A DNA stretch of 64,000 nt. Origin: JAABTL01 sp964465355. GTDB lineage: Bacteria; Deinococcota; Deinococci; Deinococcales; Trueperaceae. The DNA lies in assembly GCA_964465355.1 (NCBI GenBank), contig CAYXJZ010000005.1, forward strand, positions 6,543 through 70,542, in the 5' to 3' direction. Below the pieces are notes generated by a model. It did not search any database and had not been told where the DNA came from. It saw only the letters and a program-made list of their open reading frames with translations. Made by a program: the position numbers and the translations under genes. This document shows, piece by piece, positions 25,569 to 34,917 of the stretch; the stretch's first letter is position 1; every line of letters starts with the position of its first letter.

Positions 25569-26398
25569 GCGGTGACTTCGCCTTCCCTGCGCATGTCGGA
25601 CTGGGTGACGTTCCGGCCGTTCTCTCGCTGGTACCAGTCGATGAAGATGCGACTGAACGGCACCGCGAAGAAGCCGAAGCCGAAGACCTTCATGATGGCG
25701 CCGGCCAACACCTGGTCGGCGATGGGGTCGAGGCCGAAGGCGCGCGGTGCCATGGCATACATGGGGTAGACCGGGTCGGGGCTGAAGGTGATGATCGCGA
25801 AGACCAGCATCTGGGCCACCGGCACCGTGAACAGGTAGGCGAGCCGCACCAGGTGGTTGGGCTTGGGCAGTTCGGACAGCGGGCTCAGGATGGGCCACCA
25901 GAGCATCATGGCCACCAGCAGGTAGAGCAGGTGGGTGACGTGGTGCATGGTGCTGTTGATGAGCTGCAGCTGGTAGACGGCGGGGATGTGCCAGACGGAG
26001 AAGAAGAGACCGAAGGCGATGAAGGTGACCGCCGGTCGCAGCACCGCCCGGCTCAGCGGCGCCACCCTCGGGTGCAGCAGGATCCGGCGCCACAGCCAGG
26101 CGGGCAGGCCGACCATGATCATGCGGGCGATGACGTAGGAGAGCAGCAGGTGCTGCACCATGTGCGCGGAGAGCAGGTAGCGCTCGGCCAGGTCGTGCAG
26201 CGGGGAGCCTTCGACCAGGTAGAAGAGCGCAAGGGCCGCGTAGAACCAGATGGCGGCGGTCTTGGGGAAGGGTTCGCCTGGCGCCAGACGCGAACGCAGG
26301 GGCCCCACCACCATGGCGTATGCGGTCGCCACGGCGATGAGACCCCCGATCAGGACAGGGTCGAGTTGCCAGCCGACGTACAGGTGCTCAGCGTTCAT
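25565..26398 (-). CDS. ctaG: Cytochrome c oxidase assembly factor CtaG (caa3-type)
   Basis: The 277-residue membrane protein has about seven helices and conserved histidines in LSAHMVQHLLLS, VWHIPAVYQ and STMHHVTHLLYL, as in the caa3 CtaG family (PF09678), which helps copper-centre assembly. It follows the four structural genes of the oxidase. TAGGGT lies 8 bases before its ATG, so it also has its own leaderless promoter within the operon. Confidence 0.88.
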   Translation of the reverse strand: MNAEHLYVGWQLDPVLIGGLIAVATAYAMVVGPLRSRLAPGEPFPKTAAIWFYAALALFYLVEGSPLHDLAERYLLSAHMVQHLLLSYVIARMIMVGLPAWLWRRILLHPRVAPLSRAVLRPAVTFIAFGLFFSVWHIPAVYQLQLINSTMHHVTHLLYLLVAMMLWWPILSPLSELPKPNHLVRLAYLFTVPVAQMLVFAIITFSPDPVYPMYAMAPRAFGLDPIADQVLAGAIMKVFGFGFFAVPFSRIFIDWYQRENGRNVTQSDMRREGEVTA

Positions 26399-26436
26399 CC
26401 CACTCGACCCTACCTTGCCTCAGGACCCGTTCCGGT

Positions 26437-27411
26437 TCAAGGGAGGTCCAGTGCCTGCCGCCGCTGATGCACGTCCTGGGGGCTGAGCCCAAGACCGCGG
26501 ACGCTGCCGACCTCGGCAGAGGTGAAGACCTCGAAGCCGCTCGGTGCATCGTCGAGTCCGGCGACCAGATGGTTCAGCACGGCCGCCACGTCGGTGTCGC
26601 TCAGGGCGGCCCAGCCGGGCATGAAGCCGTTGTAGTCGGCGCCGTTCACGGTGATGGGGCCCTGCATGCCGAAGGCCAGGGTCAGGAGCAGGTGCTCACG
26701 GCCGCCTTCGGCCATGGCCACCTCGCCGGCATGGCCGGCCAGCGGCGGGAAGATGCCGGGCAGACCGGCGCCCGTCGGCTGGTGGCAGGACTGGCAGTTG
26801 GCGGCGTAGACGGTCTGACCCAGCGCGCGGTCGAAGTCCAGCTCGGCGGCCGGTGGACCGGCGGGCTCGTCTTGGGCTGGCGCTTCGGCTGACGCTTCGG
26901 CGTCCTGGGCCGCCACCGGGTCCTCGGCATCCTGAGCGACCGCCAAGGGCTCGTCGGCCAGGTCGAGCTCCACCTCGGCTGCCCCGGCCAGCGGCGGCTC
27001 GATGAGCACGCTGCGGTCGGCGGGTGGCACGGCGTCGCCAGGCTCGGCGGGCGCAGGCGCGTGGGCGTCGTGCCCGACCACCTGGGTCGGGGCCGGCACC
27101 ACCCGGTTGGCCACCGCGTTGGGCAGGATGAACATGAACGAAAGGCCGACGAAGGTCCCCATGGCGATGAGCATCCCGGAGGAGAACAGGCCGGTGTAGA
27201 GCTTGTTGTCCTCCTTGAGGTGCATGAAGAACCAGATGACCATCCAGAACTTGACCACCGACAAGGCGATCAGCCAGAACATGGTGGCACCCCGGCTCAG
27301 CCAGGAGATGTCGTACTCGACGATGGCGAACTCGACGTACGTGATGACGCCGAGGATGAGGGCGACCACGATGTAGTGGCCCACGCCGTGCTTCTTGTGA
27401 TCTTCAGCCAT
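26437..27411 (-). CDS. Fusion of cytochrome oxidase subunit IV with a cytochrome c domain
   Basis: Residues about 1-105 carry three membrane helices of a bacterial oxidase subunit IV (CoxD/CyoD-like), with FMHLKEDNKLY after helix two. A long Ala/Pro/Glu/Asp-rich linker (about 110-190) follows, then a class I cytochrome c domain with NCQSCHQPTGAG and the axial Met in NGFMPGW. The protein is 324 residues. AAGGAGGAG precedes the ATG. It probably feeds electrons to the oxidase, next to the second cytochrome c domain on subunit II. The fusion is unusual. Confidence 0.82.
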   Translation of the reverse strand: MAEDHKKHGVGHYIVVALILGVITYVEFAIVEYDISWLSRGATMFWLIALSVVKFWMVIWFFMHLKEDNKLYTGLFSSGMLIAMGTFVGLSFMFILPNAVANRVVPAPTQVVGHDAHAPAPAEPGDAVPPADRSVLIEPPLAGAAEVELDLADEPLAVAQDAEDPVAAQDAEASAEAPAQDEPAGPPAAELDFDRALGQTVYAANCQSCHQPTGAGLPGIFPPLAGHAGEVAMAEGGREHLLLTLAFGMQGPITVNGADYNGFMPGWAALSDTDVAAVLNHLVAGLDDAPSGFEVFTSAEVGSVRGLGLSPQDVHQRRQALDLP

Positions 27412-27426
27412 GGCGCTCCTCCTTCC

Positions 27427-28044
27427 TCAGACGAACTCGACGAGGTAGATGACGGTGAAGATGACGATCCAGACGATGTCGACGAAGTGCCAGTAGAGGC
27501 CTGAGACCTCCAGGTACACCGCATCCTTGCTGGTCCACGGCTTGAAGTAGGAGTGGACGAGGATGGACAGCAGCCAGATCACGCCGATGGTCACGTGCAC
27601 ACCGTGGGTGCCGGTGAGCACGAAGAAGGTGGTGCCGAAGAGGTTCTGCTGCAGGGTCAGGCCGACCTGCACGAAGTGGATGAACTCGTAGACCTGGAAG
27701 CCGAGGAAGATGGCGCCGAAGAAGGCCACACCGAAGGTCCACAACCTGAACTTGAAGGTGTCGTCGTGGCGCAGGGCGTGCAGGGCCAGCACCATGAGGA
27801 AGGAGGACATCAGCAGCACGAAGGTGCTGACGGTGGTGAGGGGGATGTCGAGCACATCGAGCGGGTAGGGGCCGACCAGGCTGCGGCCCTTGTAGACCAG
27901 GTAGGTCCCGATCAAGGTGCCGAAGAACATGCAGTCCGAGGCCAGGAACACCCACATCATCAGCTTGATGTCGGGCAGCTTGGTGCTGCGGTAGTGGCCG
28001 GTCTCCATGCCGGGGACCGTCGAGACGGCGGGGTGGTGACTCAC
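27427..28044 (-). CDS. coxC: Cytochrome c oxidase subunit III
   Basis: The 205-residue protein has five membrane helices: KLMMWVFLASDCMFFGTLIG, FVLLMSSFLMVLALHAL, FGVAFFGAIFLGFQVYEF, FFVLTGTHGVHVTIGVIWL and YWHFVDIVWIVIF. It matches the short five-helix subunit III. The GTG at 28044 has AGGAGG 7 bases upstream and overlaps the coxA stop by four bases (GTGA). It stabilises the oxidase and may channel oxygen or protons. Confidence 0.92.
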   Translation of the reverse strand: MSHHPAVSTVPGMETGHYRSTKLPDIKLMMWVFLASDCMFFGTLIGTYLVYKGRSLVGPYPLDVLDIPLTTVSTFVLLMSSFLMVLALHALRHDDTFKFRLWTFGVAFFGAIFLGFQVYEFIHFVQVGLTLQQNLFGTTFFVLTGTHGVHVTIGVIWLLSILVHSYFKPWTSKDAVYLEVSGLYWHFVDIVWIVIFTVIYLVEFV

Positions 28045-29945
28045 GGCCTTGCCTCCTGCTTGCCTTTGGGGAACTTGATGTAACCGCCCACGCCCTCCAG
28101 GGCCCAGCCGTAGCTGAAGAGGAAGGTGAGGGTGAAGGAGGCGCCGACCACCCACATGTTGTGGAAGAGCAGCCCGTAGGACAGGGGCAGCAGTGTCAGG
28201 GCGGCCAACAGCGGGTACCAGCTCTGACCGGGCAGGTGGATGCCGTTGACGTCGTACGGCTCCGATGCCGACTCGGGCACCCGCTGGCCGTGCACGCTCT
28301 CGGGGTACTTCTGCACCCAGTGGGCGTCGCGGTCGTTGACCACCGGCGTGGTGTCGAAGTCATGGTAGGGCGGCGGCGAGGAGATCGACCACTCCAGCGT
28401 GCGGCCGTCCCATGGGTCGTTGCCTGCCTTCTTGCCGCGCGCGAAGCCGTGGATGATGTTGATGACCAGCAGGATCAGGCCGACGCCCATGACGAAGGCG
28501 CCGATGGTGGAGAGCAGGTTCCAGATCTCCAGGCCGATGCCGGGGATGTAGGTCTGGGTGCGGCGCGGCATGCCGAGCAGGCCGGCGAAGTGCTGCGGCA
28601 TGAAGATGAGGTGGAAGCCGGGCACCAGGATCCAGAAGGTCAGCTTGCCCAAGCGCTCGTCCAGCAGCTTGCCCGTCATCTTGGGGAACCAGTAGTAGAG
28701 GCCGGCGAAGAAGGAGAGCAAGGCGCCGCCACCCATGACGTAGTGGAAGTGGGCGACCACGAAGTAGCTGTCCTGCGCCTGGGCGTCGAAGGGCGGCACG
28801 GCCAGCATGATGCCGGTGATGCCCCCTAGGGTGAAGGTGATCAGGAAGGCGATGGCGTAGAGCATCGAGGTGCTGAAGCGCACCTTGCCGCCCCAGATGG
28901 TGCCGAGCCAGTTGAAGACCTTGATCCCCGTCGGGATGCCGATGATGAAGCTGGTCAGGGCGAAGACGGTGTTGACCACGGGGCCGAGGCCGGTGGTGAA
29001 CATGTGGTGCGTCCACACCGCGAAGCCCATGAAGCCGATGAAGATGCCCGAGAGGATGACCACCGGGTAGCCGAACAGCGGCTTGCGCGAGAAGGTGGGG
29101 ATGACCTCGGAGATGACCCCGAAGGCGGGCAGGATGATGATGTAGACCTCCGGGTGCCCGAAGATCCAGAACAGGTGCTGCCACAGGATGGGCATCGCCC
29201 CGGCCAGCGGCTCGTAGAACAGGGTGCCGAAGGTGCGGTCCATGATGACCTGGAACAGCGCGATGGTCAGCGGCGGGAAGGCGAAGATGATCAGGAAGCT
29301 GGTGACCAGCATCATCCAGGTGAACACCGGCATGCGCATGAAGGTCATGCCGGGCGCCCGCAGGTTGACGATGGTGACGATGATGTTCATGGCCGTCACC
29401 AGCGTGCCGATGCCGCTGATGAACAGGCCGATCATGTAGAAGTCGGTGCCGTTGCCAGGGTTGTTCGACAGCGAGGTGAGCGGCGAGTAGGCGAACCAGC
29501 CCACGTCGGGCGCGCCGCCGAGGAAGAAGCTGCTGTAGATGAAGATCCCGCCGACCAGGTAGACCCAGTAGCCGAAGGCGTTGAGCCGGGGGAAGGCGAG
29601 GTCGCGTGCGCCGATCTGCAGCACCACGAAGTAGTTGGCGAAACCGATGCCCATGGGCATGATCGCAAGGAACACCATGGTGACGCCGTGCATGGTGAAG
29701 AGCTGGTTGTAGAAGTCCGGGCTGACAAGGGTGTTGTCAGGCACGATGAGCTGCAGCCGGATGAGGAAGGCCTCGATGCTGCCGAGCACAAGGAAGAAGA
29801 AGCTGCTGAGGATGTAGAGGATGCCGAGGCGCTTGTGGTCGACCGTGGTCAGCCAGCTGCCGATGCCCGTGGTCCAGGTGGGGCGACGGAGCAGGCCGGC
29901 GGGGCCGGCCACGGGGACTGCGGCTTCGTTACTGGCCGCCGACAT
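28041..29945 (-). CDS. coxA: Cytochrome c oxidase subunit I
   Basis: The 634-residue catalytic subunit carries a low-spin haem, a high-spin haem and Cu-B. The ligands lie in TMHGVTMVFL, the His-Tyr crosslink region FGHPEVYIIILPAFG, the histidine pair in WTHHMFTTG and AHFHYVMGGG. A C-terminal extension (about 545-634) after the last core helix includes EWSISSPPPYHDFD and more helices. AGGAGG precedes the ATG. It overlaps the 3' end of coxB by 17 bases. Confidence 0.96.
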   Translation of the reverse strand: MSAASNEAAVPVAGPAGLLRRPTWTTGIGSWLTTVDHKRLGILYILSSFFFLVLGSIEAFLIRLQLIVPDNTLVSPDFYNQLFTMHGVTMVFLAIMPMGIGFANYFVVLQIGARDLAFPRLNAFGYWVYLVGGIFIYSSFFLGGAPDVGWFAYSPLTSLSNNPGNGTDFYMIGLFISGIGTLVTAMNIIVTIVNLRAPGMTFMRMPVFTWMMLVTSFLIIFAFPPLTIALFQVIMDRTFGTLFYEPLAGAMPILWQHLFWIFGHPEVYIIILPAFGVISEVIPTFSRKPLFGYPVVILSGIFIGFMGFAVWTHHMFTTGLGPVVNTVFALTSFIIGIPTGIKVFNWLGTIWGGKVRFSTSMLYAIAFLITFTLGGITGIMLAVPPFDAQAQDSYFVVAHFHYVMGGGALLSFFAGLYYWFPKMTGKLLDERLGKLTFWILVPGFHLIFMPQHFAGLLGMPRRTQTYIPGIGLEIWNLLSTIGAFVMGVGLILLVINIIHGFARGKKAGNDPWDGRTLEWSISSPPPYHDFDTTPVVNDRDAHWVQKYPESVHGQRVPESASEPYDVNGIHLPGQSWYPLLAALTLLPLSYGLLFHNMWVVGASFTLTFLFSYGWALEGVGGYIKFPKGKQEARP

Positions 29946-31035
29946 GCAGACCTCCTTGGGTGGCGCCGTTCGTGCCCAGGCTCAGGAGGTAGGCCACGAT
30001 GGCCTCGATCTCTTCCTCGCGGTTGGGGTCGTTGGCTTGCCAGAGCGTGGGCATGCGGTTGCCTGGCTTGAGGGCCTGCGGGTCGCGCAGCCAGTCGGCC
30101 AGGTGTTCGGGGGTGTTGGTGCGGATGGCGGCGACGATGGTGGTCCGCATGCCGTAGTTCGTGAGGTTGGGGAAGGCTGGGCTGCCGAACCTGACGCCGG
30201 GCATGTAGCCGTCGATGGTGTGGCAACCGACGCAGCCCTTGGCGGCGACCAGCTGGTGGCCGCGCTGGATCAGGGGGTCGACGGCCACCGGCTGCTCGCT
30301 GGCCGTCTGGAAGGATTGCACCCAGGCGTCGAATTCCTGGTCGTCGTAGGCGATCACCCTGAAGCGCATGTAGGCGTGCGCACCGAGGCAGTGCTCGGCG
30401 CACTGACCGTAGTAGACGCCCGGCTCGTCGGCGATGAACCACACCTGGTTGTCCTGGTTGGGGATCATGTCGCGCTTGCCGGCCAGGTTGGGCACCCAGA
30501 AGCTGTGCAGCACGTCGGCCGAGTCGAGCTGCACGATCACGCGGCGTCCCGCCGGGATGATGAGCTCGCTGGAGGTGGTGATGCCGTACTCGGGGTACTC
30601 GAAGGCGAACCACCACTGTTGGCCGGTGGCGTGGATGACCACGTCGTCTGCGCCGATCTGGTTGGGCAGGATGATCTGCTCCGTGGCGAAGATGGTGCGC
30701 ACCGTCGGCACCGCCACCAGCACCACCAGGATGATGGGGATCAGGGTCCAGACGATCTCCACGTTGGTGTTGCCGTGCGTCTGGTGGGGGATCGACTTGG
30801 CGTCCTTCTCGCTCTTGATGCGGCCTCGGTAGAGCGCGTAGATCAACGCCCCAACCACCAGGGCGATGACAGGGAGGCTCAACCAGTAGGTCCACATGAA
30901 CAGGTCGAGCTGCTGTTGCGCTACGGGTCCGCGGGGTGACATCGCGCTCTGGGGGCCAGAGAAATCACAGGCCACCAGCAGCAACATCAACACCGCCACG
31001 CTTAGGCTCGCGCGGAGCCAACCTCTCACTTGCAC
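29929..31035 (-). CDS. coxB: Cytochrome c oxidase subunit II with fused cytochrome c (caa3 type)
   Basis: The 368-residue subunit receives electrons at the binuclear Cu-A site. It has a lipobox (LLVAC, Cys23), two membrane helices (about 47-65 and 95-115), the Cu-A ligands in YYGQCAEHCLGAHAYM, and a C-terminal cytochrome c domain with AAKGCVGCHTIDG and axial Met in NRMPTLW. The GTG at 31035 is supported by GGAGGG 7 bases upstream. First gene of the operon coxB-coxA-coxC-cox4/cytochrome c-ctaG-HAD-unknown. Confidence 0.94.
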   Translation of the reverse strand: MQVRGWLRASLSVAVLMLLLVACDFSGPQSAMSPRGPVAQQQLDLFMWTYWLSLPVIALVVGALIYALYRGRIKSEKDAKSIPHQTHGNTNVEIVWTLIPIILVVLVAVPTVRTIFATEQIILPNQIGADDVVIHATGQQWWFAFEYPEYGITTSSELIIPAGRRVIVQLDSADVLHSFWVPNLAGKRDMIPNQDNQVWFIADEPGVYYGQCAEHCLGAHAYMRFRVIAYDDQEFDAWVQSFQTASEQPVAVDPLIQRGHQLVAAKGCVGCHTIDGYMPGVRFGSPAFPNLTNYGMRTTIVAAIRTNTPEHLADWLRDPQALKPGNRMPTLWQANDPNREEEIEAIVAYLLSLGTNGATQGGLHVGGQ

Positions 31036-31212
31036 TCGTCGTCCCTCCTCGTCGTGATCGCAGGGCCCTCCAAGGAGGCCGGCAGCACCCTACGCACTAA
31101 GGTCCGGGGCGGCGGATGCCGTCCCGAACCCCTTCGATGGGCCAGGCTAGCATGGGCGCGCGATGAGACTGTGCGCGATTGTGCTCGTGTCGTGCACTGC
31201 CACCGATGGTGC

Positions 31213-32802
31213 TCAACCAGGGGCACTGGCCGCTGCCCATCCGTCTGCGCCGAAGGGATCGAGCCGGTAGGCAAGGGCCTCGGCCAGGTGGGGCAGGTCG
31301 ACCTGCTCGGCGTCGCCCAGGTCGGCGAGGGTGCGGGCCACGCGTCTGAGACGGTCGACGCCGCGGGCGGATGGGCGGGCCCGGTTGCCCGCGTGGTCCG
31401 CGCTCCCCTGCTCGCCGCCAGCGGCCACCTTGGCCAGCAGCGCCTGCGCCGCCGGTGTCATGCGGCTGTGGTCCTCGAGCATCCCGCCCGCCAGGCGGGC
31501 GTTCTCCACGCCTTGGCGCAGCAGCGCACGGGAGCGGGCCATCGCCACCCGTTCCCTCACCACCGCGCTGGGATCGCCCCGCGGCGGCCCGCCGAGGTCG
31601 TCACCGGCGACCCGCGGCAGCAACAGCCGCAGGTCGAAGCGATCGAGCAGGGGGCCGCTGAGCCGTCCCTGGTAGCGCTGCCGGTCACGCGGATGGCAGC
31701 GGCACGGCAGCTCCGGATCGCCTGCGTGGCCACAGGGGCAGGGGTTCATGGCGGCCACCAAGGTGAAGCGCGCAGGGTAGCGGCGCCGTTGGCCTGCCCG
31801 GATCAACTCCACCGCGCCTTCCTCGAGGGGCTGCCGCAGGCCTTCCAGCGCCGGTCTCGACCACTCGGGCAGCTCGTCCATGAACAGCACGCCGCCGTGC
31901 GCGAAGCTCACCTCGCCCGGCCTCATGGCCGGCCCGCCGCCCAGCAGGCCGGCCTCAGACCCGCTGTGGTGCGGGGCGCGGAACGGCGGTTGGCGGACCA
32001 GGCCGTCGATGCGAGCACCCGCGGCCGAGCGCAGCAGGGTGGCGGTCCAGGCGCTGTCGTCGTCGAGCGGCGGCCACAGTCCAGGCAGGCAACGCGCCAA
32101 CAGCGACTTGCCGCAGCCGGGTGGGCCCACCAGCAGCAGGCTGTGGCCGCCGGCAGCGCTCACCTCCAAGGCCCTGCGGGCCAGCGGCTGCCCGCGCACC
32201 TCGGCCAGGTCGGGTGGTGGTTGCGCGGCCGCCTTGGCCGCCGAGGGTGCGGCAACGGCCGTTGCCGGTGTGCCGGTCACCGCAGGCAGGTCGACCCCGC
32301 GGCACCAGCGGATGGCCTCGGCCAAGTCGCTTGGGGTGACCACCTCGACACCGGTCACCAGCCGCGCCTCGGCGGCGTTCTCGGGTGGGACCATGACCCA
32401 CCGCAGGCCGAGGCGGCGGGCCAGCATGGCCGCGGCAAGGGCGCCGGGCACGGCGCGCAGCCGGCCGTCCAGCGCCAGCTCGGCCACCACCACGGAAGCG
32501 CTCAGCCGCGTTGAGGGCAGCTTGCGTTGCGCGGCCAGGACCGTGAGGGCGATGGGCAGGTCGTAGGCGGGGCCGGCCTTGCGCAGGTCGGCGGGCGCCA
32601 GGTTGACGGTGATGCGCGAGGGCGGCAAGGGCAGGCCGAGGTGCTTGAGGGCGGCTCTGACGCGCTCGCGCGACTCCTGCACAGCGGTGTCACCTAGGCC
32701 GACCAGGTGGAGGGCTGGCAGGCCGCCGGCCACCAGCGCCTCGACCGTGACGGCGGCCGGTTCGAGGCCCAACAGGCTGCAGGACGTGGTGGTGGCGTGC
32801 AT
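31213..32802 (-). CDS. comM: YifB/ComM-type Mg-chelatase-like AAA+ ATPase
   Basis: The 529-residue protein has the N-terminal ChlI-like/Lon-protease-like domain (GLPALHLVGLGDTAVQESRE at 28-47), a Walker A GPPGCGKSLLARC (about 227), Walker B in GGVLFMDELPEW and the C-terminal domain ending LADLGDAEQVDLPHLAEALA. ComM is a hexameric helicase promoting branch migration during natural transformation. There is no ribosome binding site and the ATG is 6 bases after CAGACT, so it may be leaderless with a weak -10. Confidence 0.9.
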   Translation of the reverse strand: MHATTTSCSLLGLEPAAVTVEALVAGGLPALHLVGLGDTAVQESRERVRAALKHLGLPLPPSRITVNLAPADLRKAGPAYDLPIALTVLAAQRKLPSTRLSASVVVAELALDGRLRAVPGALAAAMLARRLGLRWVMVPPENAAEARLVTGVEVVTPSDLAEAIRWCRGVDLPAVTGTPATAVAAPSAAKAAAQPPPDLAEVRGQPLARRALEVSAAGGHSLLLVGPPGCGKSLLARCLPGLWPPLDDDSAWTATLLRSAAGARIDGLVRQPPFRAPHHSGSEAGLLGGGPAMRPGEVSFAHGGVLFMDELPEWSRPALEGLRQPLEEGAVELIRAGQRRRYPARFTLVAAMNPCPCGHAGDPELPCRCHPRDRQRYQGRLSGPLLDRFDLRLLLPRVAGDDLGGPPRGDPSAVVRERVAMARSRALLRQGVENARLAGGMLEDHSRMTPAAQALLAKVAAGGEQGSADHAGNRARPSARGVDRLRRVARTLADLGDAEQVDLPHLAEALAYRLDPFGADGWAAASAPG

Positions 32803-33096
32803 GAGCCCAGTCTGAGGTCAGGCAAGGGGCGGGCGGCGCCGGGTTGGGCAAGGGCCAAGAGGCGTTGGGCACGTGCCGGGACGCCCGGCGTCGCGGCCGG
32901 CAGGCCCCAGGTTCCCAGACGTCGAAAAGTCGCGTCTTAGACGCTGCACATCGGGCTCAGCTTGGTGGCCTCGATACTTCGGATGCAGCCAGGCACCTGG
33001 AACTCAGGGCCCAGATCGCCGAAGTCGGCGGGAGGGGCTTAGGGGTGCCTGCTCGGGGATCCGGTACCAGCACACGGACCCACGGAGGACATCATC
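32803..33096. other. Intergenic region between comM and the lipoprotein pair
   Basis: Apart from the weak comM -10 near 32803-32815 and the ACGGAGG ribosome binding site of the next gene (about 33081-33087), this 294-base stretch shows no gene, clear promoter or terminator. Confidence 0.4.
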
Positions 33097-33834
33097 ATGG
33101 CCAAGAAGCTCCGCACCCTCACCCTACTGCTGGCCGTCTCGTTGGCCCTCTCTGCCTGCGGACTGATCAACCGCCTCGTCCCTGACCACGAGGTCGCGGA
33201 CGGCGTGATGGGCATCGGCGCCGCCGGCATGCCGGTCACCCTCAGCGGCAGCCCACTGCCCAGCGACCTTGCCTCACCCAACGCGCCAGGCGACACCACC
33301 ACCTTCGTCGCCGAGTTCGACGTGCCGGAGGAAGTCATCGACGCCGTCGCGGGACTGCCCGGCTTCGTGCAGGCCTCGGGGATCGAAGAGACCATCACCT
33401 TGGACGACGAGGTCCAGGTGGTCTTCGCCGGTGAGTTCGCCGACGCAGCCGACCTGCACCCCGACCATCTGGCGTTCACCCTCACTGCCCTGCACGTCAG
33501 TGGCCACCTGACCATCGACGACAACCAGTTCAACCTGCCGCCCGTCAGCGAGGCCGGCCTGAACGTGACCTTCAGCGATCCGACGGCCTTCAGCTACGAC
33601 GCTGACGCCAACGCCACCACCGTCACCTACGCCACCGCCAGCGGCCTTCCCGAGTTGGACATCGACTTCGGCGACAACTCGCAGCTGCTTCAGGCCTTCA
33701 GTGACCTGGTCAAGGACGGCGGCTCCTTGACCGCCCACCTGCGCATCGAGGCCACCTTGTCCACGCCCGGCCTGCCGGCTTCCGCCGACATCATCGTCAA
33801 CCTGCGCTCGCTTGGGGCGACGATCAGCTTCTGA
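33097..33834 (+). CDS. Lipoprotein of unknown function, tandem paralogue 1
   Basis: The 245-residue protein has a signal peptide with lipobox (LALSAC, Cys21). After NRLVPDHEVADGVMG it is beta-rich; conserved words with the next gene are GIEETITLDDEVQVVF, LVKDGGSLTA and the end SLGATISF. It is acidic and low in Cys, with no enzymatic motif. It is a paralogue of the next gene, from tandem duplication. A hairpin follows at 33860-33892. Confidence 0.72.
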   Translation: MAKKLRTLTLLLAVSLALSACGLINRLVPDHEVADGVMGIGAAGMPVTLSGSPLPSDLASPNAPGDTTTFVAEFDVPEEVIDAVAGLPGFVQASGIEETITLDDEVQVVFAGEFADAADLHPDHLAFTLTALHVSGHLTIDDNQFNLPPVSEAGLNVTFSDPTAFSYDADANATTVTYATASGLPELDIDFGDNSQLLQAFSDLVKDGGSLTAHLRIEATLSTPGLPASADIIVNLRSLGATISF

Positions 33835-33859
33835 GTCGAGTCTCTCGCTCGGCCGCAGT

Positions 33860-33892
33860 CCCCCGGCACCTACCAACCTCAGATGCCGGGGG
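33860..33892 (+). terminator. Hairpin between the lipoprotein genes
   Basis: CCCCCGGCA (33860-33868) pairs with TGCCGGGGG (33884-33892) around a 15-base loop; the T-run is lacking. Possible terminator or RNA end. Confidence 0.4.
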
Positions 33893-34097
33893 CCTTCACG
33901 TGATGCCCAGGAGCAGGGGAGCATGGACTCGATCACCCTGCACCATGGGCGAGGGGTGTGGGTCACAACCCCGTAAGAGCGTGGACCCGATAATCCTGAT
34001 TGGATCGGTGGCGGCAGCCCTGCAGGCCTGACGGGTGTCTCGGAAGACGCTTCGGCGTGGCCTCGGCATCATCCACCGACAAGAAGGAGATGGTCCC

Positions 34098-34829
34098 GTG
34101 GTCAAGCAACTCCGTTCGCTCGTCCTGCTCTCGGCAGCCTCGCTGTTGCTCGCGGCCTGTGGTGCGCTCAACGCTTTCATCCCCGACCAAGAGGTGCCGG
34201 GCGGCGTGCTCGGCTTCGGCGAGGATGGCCAGGTCGTCGAGTTCGGGGCGGAAGCCTCCCCCAGCGGCCTGCTGACGCCTAGCGCGATGGGCGACTCCAC
34301 CACCTTCGTAGCGCAGATCCAGTTGGGGCACGAGTTCGACCCCCCGGAAGAAGACATCCCCAACTGGGTCCAGATCGGTGGGATCGAGGAGACGATCACC
34401 CTGGACGATGAGGTCCAAGTGGTGTTCGTCGGTGACTTCACGATCGACACCCTGCCTGAGGAGTACAGCAGCTTCACGCTCGTTGGTCTGCAACTCTCAG
34501 CCCAGCTCAGCATCTCTGGCAGCGTCGTCTACAGCAGCCCGACCTACGGTGCCGGTGCTCTGTCGGTGGTGTTCGGCGGTGCGCAGGTCGTCGCCTCCGG
34601 TGCGGGTACCACCACCGTGAGCTACACCACCGTCAGCAACCTCCCCAGGATCGACGTCGACCTCAGCCAAAGCAAGCCCCTGCTGCAGCAGCTCACCAAC
34701 CTGGTCAAGCACGGCGGCGGCTTGGTTGCCGACATCACCCTCACGGCCGAGCTGTTCGAGCCTGGCCTGCCCTCGGACGCTGCCATCCTCGTCACCGTCA
34801 AGTCCTTGGGGGCCACGATCGAGTTCTGA
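34098..34829 (+). CDS. Lipoprotein of unknown function, tandem paralogue 2
   Basis: The start is GTG at 34098 (VVKQLRSLVLL), with AAGGAG about 9 bases upstream. The 243-residue protein has a lipobox (LLLAAC, Cys21) at exactly the same residue as its neighbour, then the same framework: FIPDQEVPGGVLG, GIEETITLDDEVQVVF, LVKHGGGLVA and SLGATIEF. The middle region (about 60-90) has diverged more, so the copies may have different ligands. A strong terminator follows at 34871-34903. Confidence 0.72.
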   Translation: MVKQLRSLVLLSAASLLLAACGALNAFIPDQEVPGGVLGFGEDGQVVEFGAEASPSGLLTPSAMGDSTTFVAQIQLGHEFDPPEEDIPNWVQIGGIEETITLDDEVQVVFVGDFTIDTLPEEYSSFTLVGLQLSAQLSISGSVVYSSPTYGAGALSVVFGGAQVVASGAGTTTVSYTTVSNLPRIDVDLSQSKPLLQQLTNLVKHGGGLVADITLTAELFEPGLPSDAAILVTVKSLGATIEF

Positions 34830-34870
34830 GATCTCGAACTGCTCGCCCCCACATGCGGGGCGTCAGCCAA

Positions 34871-34912
34871 GGAGCCCGCGGACTGGCGTCGTCCGCGGGC
34901 TCCTCCCTCTTT
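34871..34912 (+). terminator. Terminator shared by lipoprotein 2 and degV
   Basis: A perfect 13-bp stem (34871-34883 with 34891-34903) and 7-base loop is followed by CCCTCTTT. It lies between convergent genes and could work in both directions. Confidence 0.65.
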
Positions 34913-34917
34913 CGCCT

